Shown piece after piece: positions 21,233 through 32,100 of a DNA stretch of 36,828 bases. The stretch spans positions 1,455,596 through 1,492,423 of the forward strand of contig MNCI01008335.1 of assembly GCA_015680685.1 (NCBI GenBank), given 5' to 3'. The notes beneath the pieces were generated by a model that saw only the letters and a program-made list of their open reading frames with translations, was not told the origin of the DNA and ran no database searches. The position numbers were made by a program, and so were the translations under genes. The first letter of the stretch is position 1; the number at the start of each line of letters is the position of its first letter. The DNA comes from Gnetum montanum (Eukaryota > Streptophyta > Gnetopsida > Gnetales > Gnetaceae).

Positions 21233-23733
21233 TTAAGATGGGGCATCTCCCCCATGACTAAGCATTTGACTATGACAAGAATTAATAAGTGAGTAGGCAG
21301 GCTTCATGCATTTGTGGAATAGTGCTAACCTTTCATTTTCAAGCCACTGGGTGTCTCTTGGTTTAGTGGCAACTACGTAGACAAGTTTTTGTTTACACAC
21401 TTGGTTGTTAAATGTACAATGGGCCAGAGTATGAGTTGTGTTAACTTTGTAGATGTTTAGCCCACAACTGCACCCTTGATCATGATTAGTTATGCATGGA
21501 TTTGTTTGTCTCTCTATAGTGCTAGATTCATTGATTTTGTTAGGTGTTGGAGTAACAATGGATGTTAGCCTTTGCATAGGATTGGAGGACATTGGTGGTG
21601 AAAGAGAAGACATTGCACTTGATTGGTATTGTGTTGGTTCAGATGATGTAGTAGGTCCATGAGTGTTATGCTTACACATGGGAGCTATCCTAAAGAAAGG
21701 ACATTTCCAAGATTATGGTGGGGACCTACTGGCATTATCATGTCTATGTATGTTTGCAGCACAAGTGGCATCCTTTCGTTGATGTTGTGGTATTGAACCT
21801 TCCTATGTTGCTAGTTGTGACATGTGCTGGAGTATGAGAATATTGAGGATATGATGGAGGGTAAGAGGTGTGAAGTGGTGATCCTTCAGGAGATGTTATG
21901 GTGGATGATAGTTGGGAGAGTGATAGTAGCGATTTGAAGTAGAGGATGTAGAACTAGTTGGGAAAACAGGTTGTTGAACATAATATCTGTATGGGTTCAG
22001 CTAGTAGTAAGGGTAGGGCTAGTTTGATGATGGCCTTCCCCATGATTGTGGATTTTTCCACTACGGTTGATGATAGTGTTAAGAATGGTAAGACGTCCCC
22101 CTAGGATAGTATGGTTGGTTGTAGGGCTATTTATAATTACCTTGTGAGAAAGGTAATTTCCTAAGCATGTGCTTCTGTATGAACTTGGGATTTAATGCAA
22201 AAGACCAATACTCATGTAGATGCAACATGATTGGACAATAGCCCTTTAGATGATCATATATATAGATGTCACATCTTTCATCTTCTTCTATGGTTGAGTC
22301 TATAGCCTCCTTTTCTTCAGTCACTTTCCCTATTTGTCGATAAGTGTTCCTAACTATTTCTTGGTTCTTCTTCCTTTATTTATTGTGATCACTTGATTTG
22401 TTTTGTGTTACCTTCTCCTTTAGGATTTCTATGAAAGTTGTAACTTTCTCATTTATCCACTTTGACATCCTATGAAACCTTGCTTCAAGTTCATTGATAG
22501 ACTTATGTATCGATAAGGTTTGTTACAAAATCACCTTATTGAGAGTTACCTCTTTCTCCTTATCATTGATGTGGACCTTCTTCTTTTGAAGAGTTGGATC
22601 CCAATGATATTTCTCAACATTCTCCCATTTACATAGCTCGTCTTCTTGTTTTTCCACATGCTTGATTAGCTCTTAGATCTAATGGGTTCATAGCCCATAT
22701 AATTGACCTTGAGCATACATCCTAAGAGTCTCCCTCATTTCATTATGAAGCCCATCTATGATGTGGAAAAGTTGCTCTTCCTTAGAGAAATCATGGCTTG
22801 GGCATCTATTCAGTAGAGAATAATATCTATCTAGGGTCATGTCCAAGGGTTCACGTTGTTCTTGTCTCCATCCTTAGATCCATTTCCTTATGTTGGACAC
22901 CCTTGCATAGGTTTGGTATTTCTCATTGAAGAGTTCTAGCATTGTGGACCACCAATGGATTGAATTTGGTTTCAATGATTTATACCACACTTTGGCTTTA
23001 TCTATTAGTGTCCTAGGAAAGAGCTTAAACTTTTTCCATGCACCTTCAATGTTGTGTAAGCCACAGGCATCATGGAAGGCTTGTAAATGATGTTGTTGAT
23101 CAAAATCATAGCCTCCCACAAATTGAGGGATATTATTCATATTAAGCCTTTTTATGTGACTTTCCTTGTAATGCCTGTGGGGTATTTTAACCTCTGTGAT
23201 TTGTAGCATTCTCTTAGTGGCCAACAAGGGTTCATCTTCATCAAACATGTTGTGATGAAACTTTCTATTTCTATTCGTTTGATTGTGATGATTTTATCTA
23301 TGTTCATTTTGATGTCTCTGATTTTTCTTGTGGTTTTGATTTCTATTTTTATTTTGACCCCATAGTAGAGCTTTTTCTCTATACCTATGTTCATCTTCGT
23401 CAGAACTAGATGTTGGAGAGGAAGAGTAAGATGAGAAACTAAGAGGATTGTCATCACTTTTATGGTGTTCCCCAAGGTTCCTTGATGTATCTTTTCTAGG
23501 TTCTGAGGAGGTCCTAAGCCGTGAGGCCTTCCCTGGTCTAGTACTTACTTCATCTCCTCTAGGATTATATGCCTTAGGTGAATGTGTCCCTAAGTGTAGT
23601 CAGGGTGGTCATGAACATATGAAACCCTTGCATGAGGTTGGTCACTCTAGTTTTCTTCAACATATATCTCGATAGTTCTTCAATGAATGTTCTCGCCATA
23701 TAATGCATTATCGCTTCCTTGTGAAAGAGACAT
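21233..23733 (-). pseudogene. Family A gag, best preserved copy
   Basis: From the minus-strand ATG at 23733 (MSLSQGSDNALYGENIH) to the stop at 21233. After an acidic/serine leader comes a clear retrotransposon gag domain at about 23160-22760: FVGGYDFDQQHHLQAFHDAC, LFPRTLIDKAKVWYKSL, W..MLELFNEKYQT, then a LNRCPSHDFS...LFHIIDGL segment typical of plant gypsy gag. A probable helical region follows (about 22560-22400), then a degenerate zinc-knuckle-like segment C-x2-Y-x3-H-x4-C near 22285, a Pro/Tyr-rich linker, and the 'VYVVATKPRDTQWL' block. Several stops and at least one frameshift inactivate it. Gag would assemble cytoplasmic particles and package element RNA. No pol follows; ORF2 is the next gene downstream. 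Confidence 0.8.
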
Positions 23734-23838
23734 TGTTTTTCGTTAATGATGTGTGTGATTTAATATTTTCTGAAGGATAACTTGTGAATGCACTTACAGC
23801 AATCATGTATAATATAACTAATCTAGATAGCTAGCATC

Positions 23839-23858
23839 AACCCCAGCAACGGTGCTAA
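23839..23858 (-). promoter_or_regulatory. tRNA-Asp-type primer binding site
   Basis: Directly inside the 5' LTR the minus strand reads TTAGCACCGTTGCTGGGG. This resembles TGGCGCCGTTGCCGGGGA, the tRNA-Asp primer site used by several plant Athila/Tat-type elements, with a few transitions. It fixes the element's polarity (minus) and the LTR edge at 23859. Confidence 0.7.
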
Positions 23859-24583
23859 TGATGAGCGATGAGGTACCCCTATGCACAACCATACAAATCA
23901 CAAGCGTTCACCCATGATTCGATCAAATTCCATGGATGGGACTAGTTGTGCATCTAAATCTTTATGCCTTGATCACAATTCGTTGTCTTCCCACTTGGCC
24001 TAGTGGTAGTTTTGTCACATATGATTTAGTTTAAAGTGAGGCATATGATAATTAATGTTGTTCAACCCTAAGCTACTCCTAATGATGATAAATAAATCAA
24101 TTAATTAAGCTAATTAACAATGAAAAGTAAATTCTAACTAGCCTACATGTGATGAGTATTCATTCCTAACCTTCTGTACATGCCTTGGACTTCATGCAAC
24201 TACCGTTGGGGTTACCAAGTATATCATTACTAGGCGTACTAAACAATAACACTATTGGGTTACCAAGTAGTTACACTTAAGCGCTCACGATTAGTTTTAC
24301 TCATTCCACTTAATCACAAAAATAATAAAGGGACAATGAATGACAACATTAACTAAGGAAAATAGTAAACATTTAAGCAATTAACAACAATAATACAGCT
24401 AAGTGGATGCTATAATGATGGAAGTAATCTCCATCTTTATTTCCAAACATGTAACATGTCGAAGTACGTCACACTCGAATAAGGATGTCGGAAAATCACT
24501 TAACATCACACTGCAGGCATGCACTAGAAACTAACAAAGCTTGAAATCTATCTATGTCTATCTTTCTCTATCCCAATTCATCA
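23859..24583 (-). mobile_element. 5' LTR of the outer family A element (internally deleted)
   Basis: Starts TGATGAGC and matches the 3' LTR at 9570 through TCTATCCCAATT at 24578. The roughly 150 bp that hold the TATA box and GATATC boxes in the other LTR are missing. What follows, ATTCATCA (24576-24583), may be the retained terminus, but the CATCATCAT context makes this uncertain and the following bases do not repeat ATAGT. With its U3 promoter lost, this LTR could not drive the element. Confidence 0.8.
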
Positions 24584-25071
24584 TCATTTTTTTCATTTAT
24601 TTTCTAGTTTTCATAATTGGAAAATGTCTTTTTATTAACCCCAAGTATGGCCCTGTCCTTTTCTTATAAATTTGACAGCCATTCATGTTGCTAGTGGCTT
24701 GTTATGCAACAATAAATATTTGTTATGAATTTGTTCTCCAAATCTAATTTTTCATCTTCTCCATATTCAATTTTAAATTATGCCATCAAAATTTTCCATT
24801 ACTTTATCGCCTATCACACATTCAGTAGAAGTTTACAAAGATCATCATCATTCATATTAATTATTCATCATCAAACACAAATTTACACAAGTCAAAGTTG
24901 TCTACAGAAGATGATAAGATATTAATAAATCAAATGAATTCTGCAACCAATCATAAATACTTGTTGTAGACATTAAAGTTTTATATGAAAGTCCTCATCA
25001 AGGCAAACTTGAGAATATAGAGTCACCAAATTTTGGGATATAAATTTGAATATTTTTATCAAAAATTGTTT
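24584..25071. other. Right flank of the nested element, no gene seen
   Basis: AT-rich sequence with T-runs near 24584-24605. No coding, RNA or repeat structure is recognised up to the palindrome array. Confidence 0.4.
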
Positions 25072-25470
25072 GACCACAACTCATGGTCCACTCATGGTAT
25101 TGTAGGAAACAAATCACAAGTCCACCATGATTCATGATACTACATAAATTATTTTTTAATTGACTAGGACTCATGGCTAGCTTATGGTATCAACCATGAC
25201 CCATGATCAAGTCATGGTTGTTAAAACTATTCTACCATGACTTGTGGTTGCCTCATAGTAAATGTTCAAAATAGAGCAAATTCACCAAGATTCATGGTGC
25301 CCTTGTGGCACACTCATGGAATCATTAGTAATCATTTTTTTCATATTTGAATACCATGACTTGTGGTTATATCATGGTACCATCACCATGACTGGTGCTA
25401 TAATATTACAACTCGTGGTACTCTTAGAAACATTTACCACGACTCGTGGTCAACTCATGGTATCTTAAAA
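25072..25470. repeat. Array of ACCATGACTCATGGT-like palindromes
   Basis: Near-palindromic 15-mers occur at about 25124 (ACCATGATTCATGAT), 25193, 25234 (ACCATGACTTGTGGT), 25284, 25353 and 25436 (ACCACGACTCGTGGT). Most are followed about 5-12 bases later by a CTCATGGTA-like half-site, and further half-sites lie at 25072-25099 and 25164-25190. Unit spacing is irregular (roughly 40-85 bp) with AT-rich spacers. It is neither a simple satellite nor a CRISPR array, since the spacers are not uniform and the repeats are degenerate. Confidence 0.75.
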
Positions 25471-28400
25471 ATTATATTTTTTTCAAAATAAAAAGTTGAA
25501 ATTTAAACATTATTAGCAACAAATTAAATCCTATTTATCAATAATGGAAAATATAGATAGAAAGGAAAATAAATTTACTAATAAGAAAATTAGAATTGAA
25601 TAATTGTATTTGGGTCATGCTTTGAGGTTTCCTGAAGAGACATGCTTGTAATTACAATGTGTCTGTTTAGCGTAGTTCTTATAATAATAATTACAACTCT
25701 TGATTACGAAATGACACCATTTGGCAAAGAAGGTGTGGTGTAAGGGATATGTTGAGATATATCATTTAGGGCTATAGTAAAATAGATGTTCAAGAACTAT
25801 AGTATTAAGTAGACAATTGGTCATACTAAGTCATTGTCAAATCTTTTACCTACATTAATGGTTATCCTATCATAGATGAGATAAAGGTACCAAGATGATG
25901 AAGCTCTGTTAACTTGATAATTGACATCCAAGGCTGGACATTGCAAATGTTGAAAATTAAGGTCCACATAAGGTGGCAAACTTCATCAATGAAAAGTTTT
26001 AAATAAGACTATTAAGACAAGCCAAACTGCCAACCTAGAATGACTTCATAAGTCACAGTTATAGTAATGTTGAGATAATACAAATTGGTTATGTTGCACA
26101 AAGTACAAATAAAGATATAGCAACACATTGTGAGTTAAAAGAAGTACACAAATAGTGTAACCATCATATAGAATGGTAATTCGTAACATAGGACACTTAT
26201 GTTTATAATTATAAGCACTATATGATATAGTGGTGAAAGCACAAATTTGTAGATAATACACCAATAACATGATAGAGTTAACTTCAATGTCTAGATAGGT
26301 TTGAGACTATAACTTTAGTGTATAAAAATTTAATTCAAAATTTTGAGACTAAGATCCAAAGTAATTGAAACATAGGTACACTTTAAGACATATAGTCAAA
26401 TTAGAATTTTATAACTTAGTTTTGCCCATGAGAATCAAAACCATAATTTAGAGATTCCAAATTAAGAGTCTTGCTTCTAGGCTAGCAACTTACTATTTTT
26501 GGGTATTACTTTGACTTTTGCTTCCCCATCCCAAGAAAACACATTGTAACTTCTAGCATAATGCTTTAACTTTCAGGTCTAGAAAGGCTTGAAACTATAA
26601 CTTTCAAAGTATAATTGGATAGCATTGTGTTGGAAGTTATAGTTTGTAGTTAAAGATGTTAAGAGGATTTGAACCTTTAACCTTATGGATTTGGGACCCT
26701 TAGTTATCTCCATTAAGTTTAGCTACTATGAGTTGTGTATCTTTTTTAAAGTGAAATATTATGTTTTTTATACTAGCTTAGTTATATATTTATAATATAT
26801 ATCTATAATTTAGCTAAGAGACTCTTGTAAAAATTGAGTTGAGTTTTAGTTCATGTATTGTATTGAAAATTATTTAGGTAACCATTTTACTAGATTTGAT
26901 GTATTCCACAATAATTTTGATCATACTGTTGTGACTGCATAATAAGAAGAATAATTAATTCTAAGTTTGTTAATAAACTGTGTGCTGCAAAATATTTCTT
27001 AATTCCCATGGGTTATTGTTTTCCATGCATGCTCTCCTTACCCTTCCCCTTCTAAATTTCATTCCTTGTGCATTGCAATATGAAGACATAAACATAGAAG
27101 GTGCGAATTCACTTGGAACAAATACATTGGGGTTATGGGTGAAAAAATGTTTTAGCATTACTAGTGGACTCTCCTAGAGCATTATGGATGGAGAATTATT
27201 TACCGTTATTGATAGGCTCCCTTATAGTGTTATGGACAAAATATTATTTAGCATTACCAATTTATGATTGGTAGTTGACCTCTCATCCAACATTAAAGAA
27301 GTGGTTTTATCTTTTAGAAAAGTTTTGGGGTTCAGTCACCTATTAGAAATTAGCATGAGAGTAAACCTTAGCAGTTTTGCCTTTATTTATACCTGTACTA
27401 TTCATCTAATATTTAGAAGAGGAATTAGAGAGGGAGACTTTGCTAAACATGTAAGAAGTAGGGAAGTCTTGGTAGTAATTTAGCTCTACTTGGTAAATTC
27501 ATATGTCCATGCGAATGCATTTAGATTTGTCCTTTAGTTTCTCCTTCTCCACTTCAAATTAGCTTCTACCCAATTCAAATAGGTTGCAAGAATTTATTTC
27601 TTGTATTATTATTTATTATTTTTTAGATATACATGCTTACCATGGTTAATTTCTTATAAGTGATGGTCATATGCACTAGTTTTTGAACTTGTTTAGTTCT
27701 TTTCCGATTTCATAGCTTGTACAACTTATGGATGATTTTTGATATAGCCTTTTTTATAAATCATGCTTTGGTGAGGTTTAATGTCCCAACCTCTTATTTG
27801 TTGATGGCTTAGTGACATTTGATATTTATATGTTCACAATGTGAGATCTTTTGCATAAATGGATAGTTTTGTAATACTTCTCTTGAACTACTATTTGTTA
27901 TGGCTAAGTCTAATTGGTAAACTTTTTTTTTAACAATATTTAAGTTCAAGATATATAATCAAATTATAACTTTATAACTTAGTGTTTCCTATTAGAATTC
28001 AACTCATAACTTGGAGCTTCCAAATAAATAGTCTTAGTACTAGAACCATTAGTAATCCATTTGTTTTCCAAGTAAATTTGTTATACTTGTGCAATGCTTG
28101 ATCCTTGGCTTATAAGGAATAAGGACCATGGAATAAGGACCATGAACTTGTGAGTATATTTGTTCTTATAAAATTTGAGTCTTACTATTAAGCTAACACT
28201 TTATTGTTTATGCTAACCCTTCATTGTCTATATAGAGCCTTTTGATAATTATATACAAAGAGACCAGCTTAACCGTCCTTGTGAACCTGCATTATGCATT
28301 CTTTTTAATTCTAATTTTTGTTGTTAAAAATTTTCTAAAAAGTCTCCTTACGATCCGATATTCAAGTTTAATAACTTTTTTAATATCATAGCACCCACGG

Positions 28401-28900
28401 ATAGCCCAGCGAGTGCTTGGAGTCTGGGAAACAAGGCTAATTTAACAAACACGTAAACAGTCATGGGTTAACATAAGTTTCCCTTTTTCTTCAGCCTTTA
28501 GTTTTTGTGTGAAGAGAGAAATCAGAGAGTTACATCAGTGCAGTGAGATAAATTAGGTAAATGAGGTAAATGGTGGATTAACAAAGAACAGAAAAGAGAT
28601 CTGCTACTATGCTCAGCAATTTTCATTTGTCCCGCTGAAAACAGTAGCTGACAATAAGACCGCTCTGAAATACATTAAAATCATTGCAGTTGGCAATAAA
28701 TACCAGTTATATTGGACGTACAAGGAGAAAGCTGGTTGTAAATCTCAGCGATTTTACAGAGTTGTTTTTGGTACTCATAATCCAATTTCCGTGAGGCCGG
28801 CTGTTCTCCTCAATGCATGGTGCATATATGGATTTTTGCTGAGCTGCAAATTTCCATTCCGGGAAAGCAAACCATCAAGCATTCAAAAATAGCAGCAGCA
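25471..28900. other. Intergenic stretch with weak dispersed repeats
   Basis: No gene is recognised. The frame at 26980-27177 is overlapped by another open frame on the opposite strand and resembles no family I know. A diverged direct repeat of about 110 bp links 26383-26490 and 27938-28055 (shared TATAACTTAGT, then GAGA/GGAGC TTCCAAAT and AGTCTT words). GTCTAGA.AGG.TTGA.ACTATAACTTT occurs at about 26289 and 26577. These are probably remnants of an unidentified transposon. Confidence 0.4.
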
Positions 28901-29132
28901 CAAAACGAATAACAAATCATTATCATAACGTTAGTAAATTCGTTTTTCTGCACGCACCGTACATATTGCTGCAGGGTGTTCCCCTGTTTCCCTAGAGATT
29001 GCATCTTTTTTTTTGGAATGGTCTCTGAATACTTTTTCATGGTTATTCTTTTTACATGGAAAGCCAAAAACTTTCAGCTAGGCAAGGTAGCCCGTAAAAA
29101 TGGATGGTCTTCATCGCTGGGATATATATGTT

Positions 29133-29140
29133 TATATAAA
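29133..29140 (+). promoter_or_regulatory. Possible TATA box of the TOC75 relic
   Basis: TATATAAA, followed by AGC, lies upstream of the proposed first exon. If used, transcription would start about 30 bases on, at or just after the ATG at 29159. Either this box or that first exon is therefore not the real one. Recorded as a candidate only. Confidence 0.25.
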
Positions 29141-29158
29141 AGCTTTGGCAGAATTTAA

Positions 29159-32100
29159 ATGAACTCTATCCAATTTACTGTTTCTCCTAACGAGTTCACA
29201 GTATAGGCTTTCATATTATCTTCTTTCCTTTTGAGATGAGAAAACTATTAGCACTATTTAATTAATATTCGAAGCTTATGTATCAATTTATTTATATAAT
29301 TTCAGGATGTCTCCTTTAAGTTTACAAAGTGGAGCACGGTAAATGGATGCCTTCTGGGTCACTGGAGCAGAACCGGTTTAACAAGGGTCCCAGCAGAACA
29401 GGCATGCGGAGTTCGTTGCATTTCTCAACTAGTCATTGCATAAGCACGGTGAAGAAGGAAGGCCTACGCACAAGAATTAGAAAAAAATGGGAAATTGGTA
29501 GGTCAAGAGGTACCAGCTGCATTGTTTCTGCAGCAATTTTGGCAGGTCCTGTGCTTGGCAGTGGTTCAGGTTGCTCAGGAGGAGGAGGAGGTTGGGGTTG
29601 GGGCATGGGTGGAAATGGAGTTGGAGGCAATTTTTGGTCTGGAATCGGTGCAGCATTTGCAGTCAGTAACAAGGAAGAAGAGTATGATGATCATGGTATG
29701 AAACCTGGCATTGAAGTTCCTGTTTCCAAGCTCAAGTCCTTGAAAAGATACAAAGTTTCAGATGTGGAGGTAATTGATTTGGGGCCTAACAAAAAATTGG
29801 AACAAGATGATCCTTTGGCTGATTATTTCTCTTTGAAATCAGGGAAAGTGTACAGGAAAGAAGAATTGGAGGAGAAGTTGCAGACTGTCATAGTTTCATG
29901 GGCTTTTGAAAGATTAGATATGGCTGCAGTTGCACTGCGTGATGGAACCATCAAAATCAAATTTCTTTTCAAGGAGTATCAGTGAGACTCTAATCACTTT
30001 GCAAATAAGAATAAGATTTCCTGCGTCAATATTGGGTTGTTGAATGAACAAACCTCACAACAGGACATGACCCCTGATAAGTCTGAGGAGGAGAATAAAG
30101 CACGCTGCTTGTTGCCACTCACAGAGCTTTCTAAAATTGAAAGCCAGTATGTTAGTGGTCGAAGGTTAACTGTTAGAATGCTCAAGCAAGTTGCAGATGA
30201 AATTGAGAAATGGTATCATGACAAGGGATATATGTGTGCACAGGTTATGAGTTTTGGAAATCCGCATAACAACAATTTGTGTTGTGATGTTTTTCAAGGG
30301 AACATCAAAGATGTGGTTGTGCAGTTTCAGGACAAACTGGGATATCCCGTTAAGGAACTACAAACAAAGACCTTATTGGCTTATTCTAAGACAGATTCTC
30401 CCCAACGTAGGTATTTTAATGTCTGTTTTAAGTTCTTTCAATGTTTGTTTTGAGTTTTAAAATTGAAACTTTATTGGATTTGTTTTCACTCTCTAATGAA
30501 ACCATTGTTGGTAATGCTTACTGATTTCATTCCATTTTGTCGATTTACCTTGCTTTTCCATTCTCTAGGTACTTTATTTTGCATTTACTGTAATTTGATT
30601 GGTCAGTATATTGTTGTATCTTATTAAGTGATGGAATATGAAACTGAAAACTGAGATTTATTACGTCTGATTGTAAATTAAAATAACACTACATGAAATT
30701 AATCACATTCCAATATGTTTTTTTTTTATTCACGTAAATCTGTATGTGATTTTAGGTAGCACCTGGACAAATTTTCAATATAGAAGCAGGTAAGGAGGCT
30801 CTTAAGGAATCTGAATGCACTTTTGCTATTTTCAAATATAGAAATTATTCCTAAAGAGGATGAACAAAGTGGAGGCATTATTGATGTGAATCTCCAAGAG
30901 AGTAAACCAAAAATAGCAGAGATCAGCATGGAATGGAGCACTACAGTGGATGTTCTTGAACCAAACACGGCAAAGGTCAAAAGGACGTTCAATTCTGGTT
31001 TATTTATTTAGACATGCCTTTCTATTTTATTCAGAGTTTCGATTTAATCGTGAAAGAATACATATGCATCCCAAATCTGTTTGATATACATATGGTAAAC
31101 GATTGTTAAGCAAAATTTTCAGAAATCAAAACATTTCTTGCTATGCCAATTTTTTTCCCTCTTGTTTTTTAGGCATCAATGCAACCCAGTGGAAGTGGTA
31201 AAGTTGAACATCGTAATATACGAGGTTTAAATAGATCTTTGATTGGCACTGTGACATCCAACAAACTTCTTAATCCTAACGTTTATATTCTTTTTCAGTT
31301 CTGTTCATGTATTTTATCTTTAACTGATTCAATGCAGATTGCAAAAGGACGTTTTCATACGAATCTTATTACATTTGGGTTTTATATTCTTGACACTAAT
31401 CTTCCAATGATGTTTTCAACCTCTGATATTGTTGGTATTAAAATGTCAGCATAACATGTACAGATTATTTTATATTTTAAGAGAATATCTCCTGCAGGTG
31501 TTTGCTTAGTAACTTTATATTTTGAGAGAACTTTTACAAAGGCTGAATGTTGAGTTGTCTAGAATGCAAATATTATAGCTAGAAGCAAATGCTTTCAACC
31601 CCTTGCAAGTTAATTTATCTATATTATAGGACAAAATTTCAGATTAAGTTGTAATCCCCACATGCTGTATCTGTTAATTTTCTTGGTTTTCATGATTAAG
31701 CGCCCAGTTTCCTTAGCAATACATTCAATTAATAAATTAACTTATTCATTAGTTTCACCCATGTGAGAATTTCTTCTTTTTTCCATGTAAAACTATACTA
31801 GTTTCGAATCTTCTCTAGATTTCAGTTAATTCTGTTGCATCAGGAAATACTAAATACAATTTTGAGAGCTTCTTTTTAAGTTATGTTGAGTTGCTGTAAC
31901 ATTTGAGGAAAGTTGCTCTCAAGCTCTCTCCATTTTTTGTGGTTTGCAATGTTGCTGGAGAGGAGCATTTGATATAAAATTAAACAGTGGAATTCTAATA
32001 ATGTCTACAAATAACAATGATGTCTTCAAAAAATGTAGTAGAATGGATTAGACAACTAATCCTGGCACATCTGAAAATGCTTGAAATCTCAAAATTGAAT

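Noticed and set aside
23448-23675. 75-codon plus-strand frame
   Set aside because: It is antisense to the gag N-terminal region of the outer element, which explains the sequence better.
25072-25470. CRISPR-like array
   Set aside because: Repeats are degenerate, spacers are irregular and AT-rich, and this is a plant nuclear context.
29433-29701. Open frames on both strands within the glycine-rich segment of the TOC75 relic
   Set aside because: They are shadows of the GGA/GGT-rich repeat. The POTRA region follows in the 29329 frame and no other frame shows family similarity.
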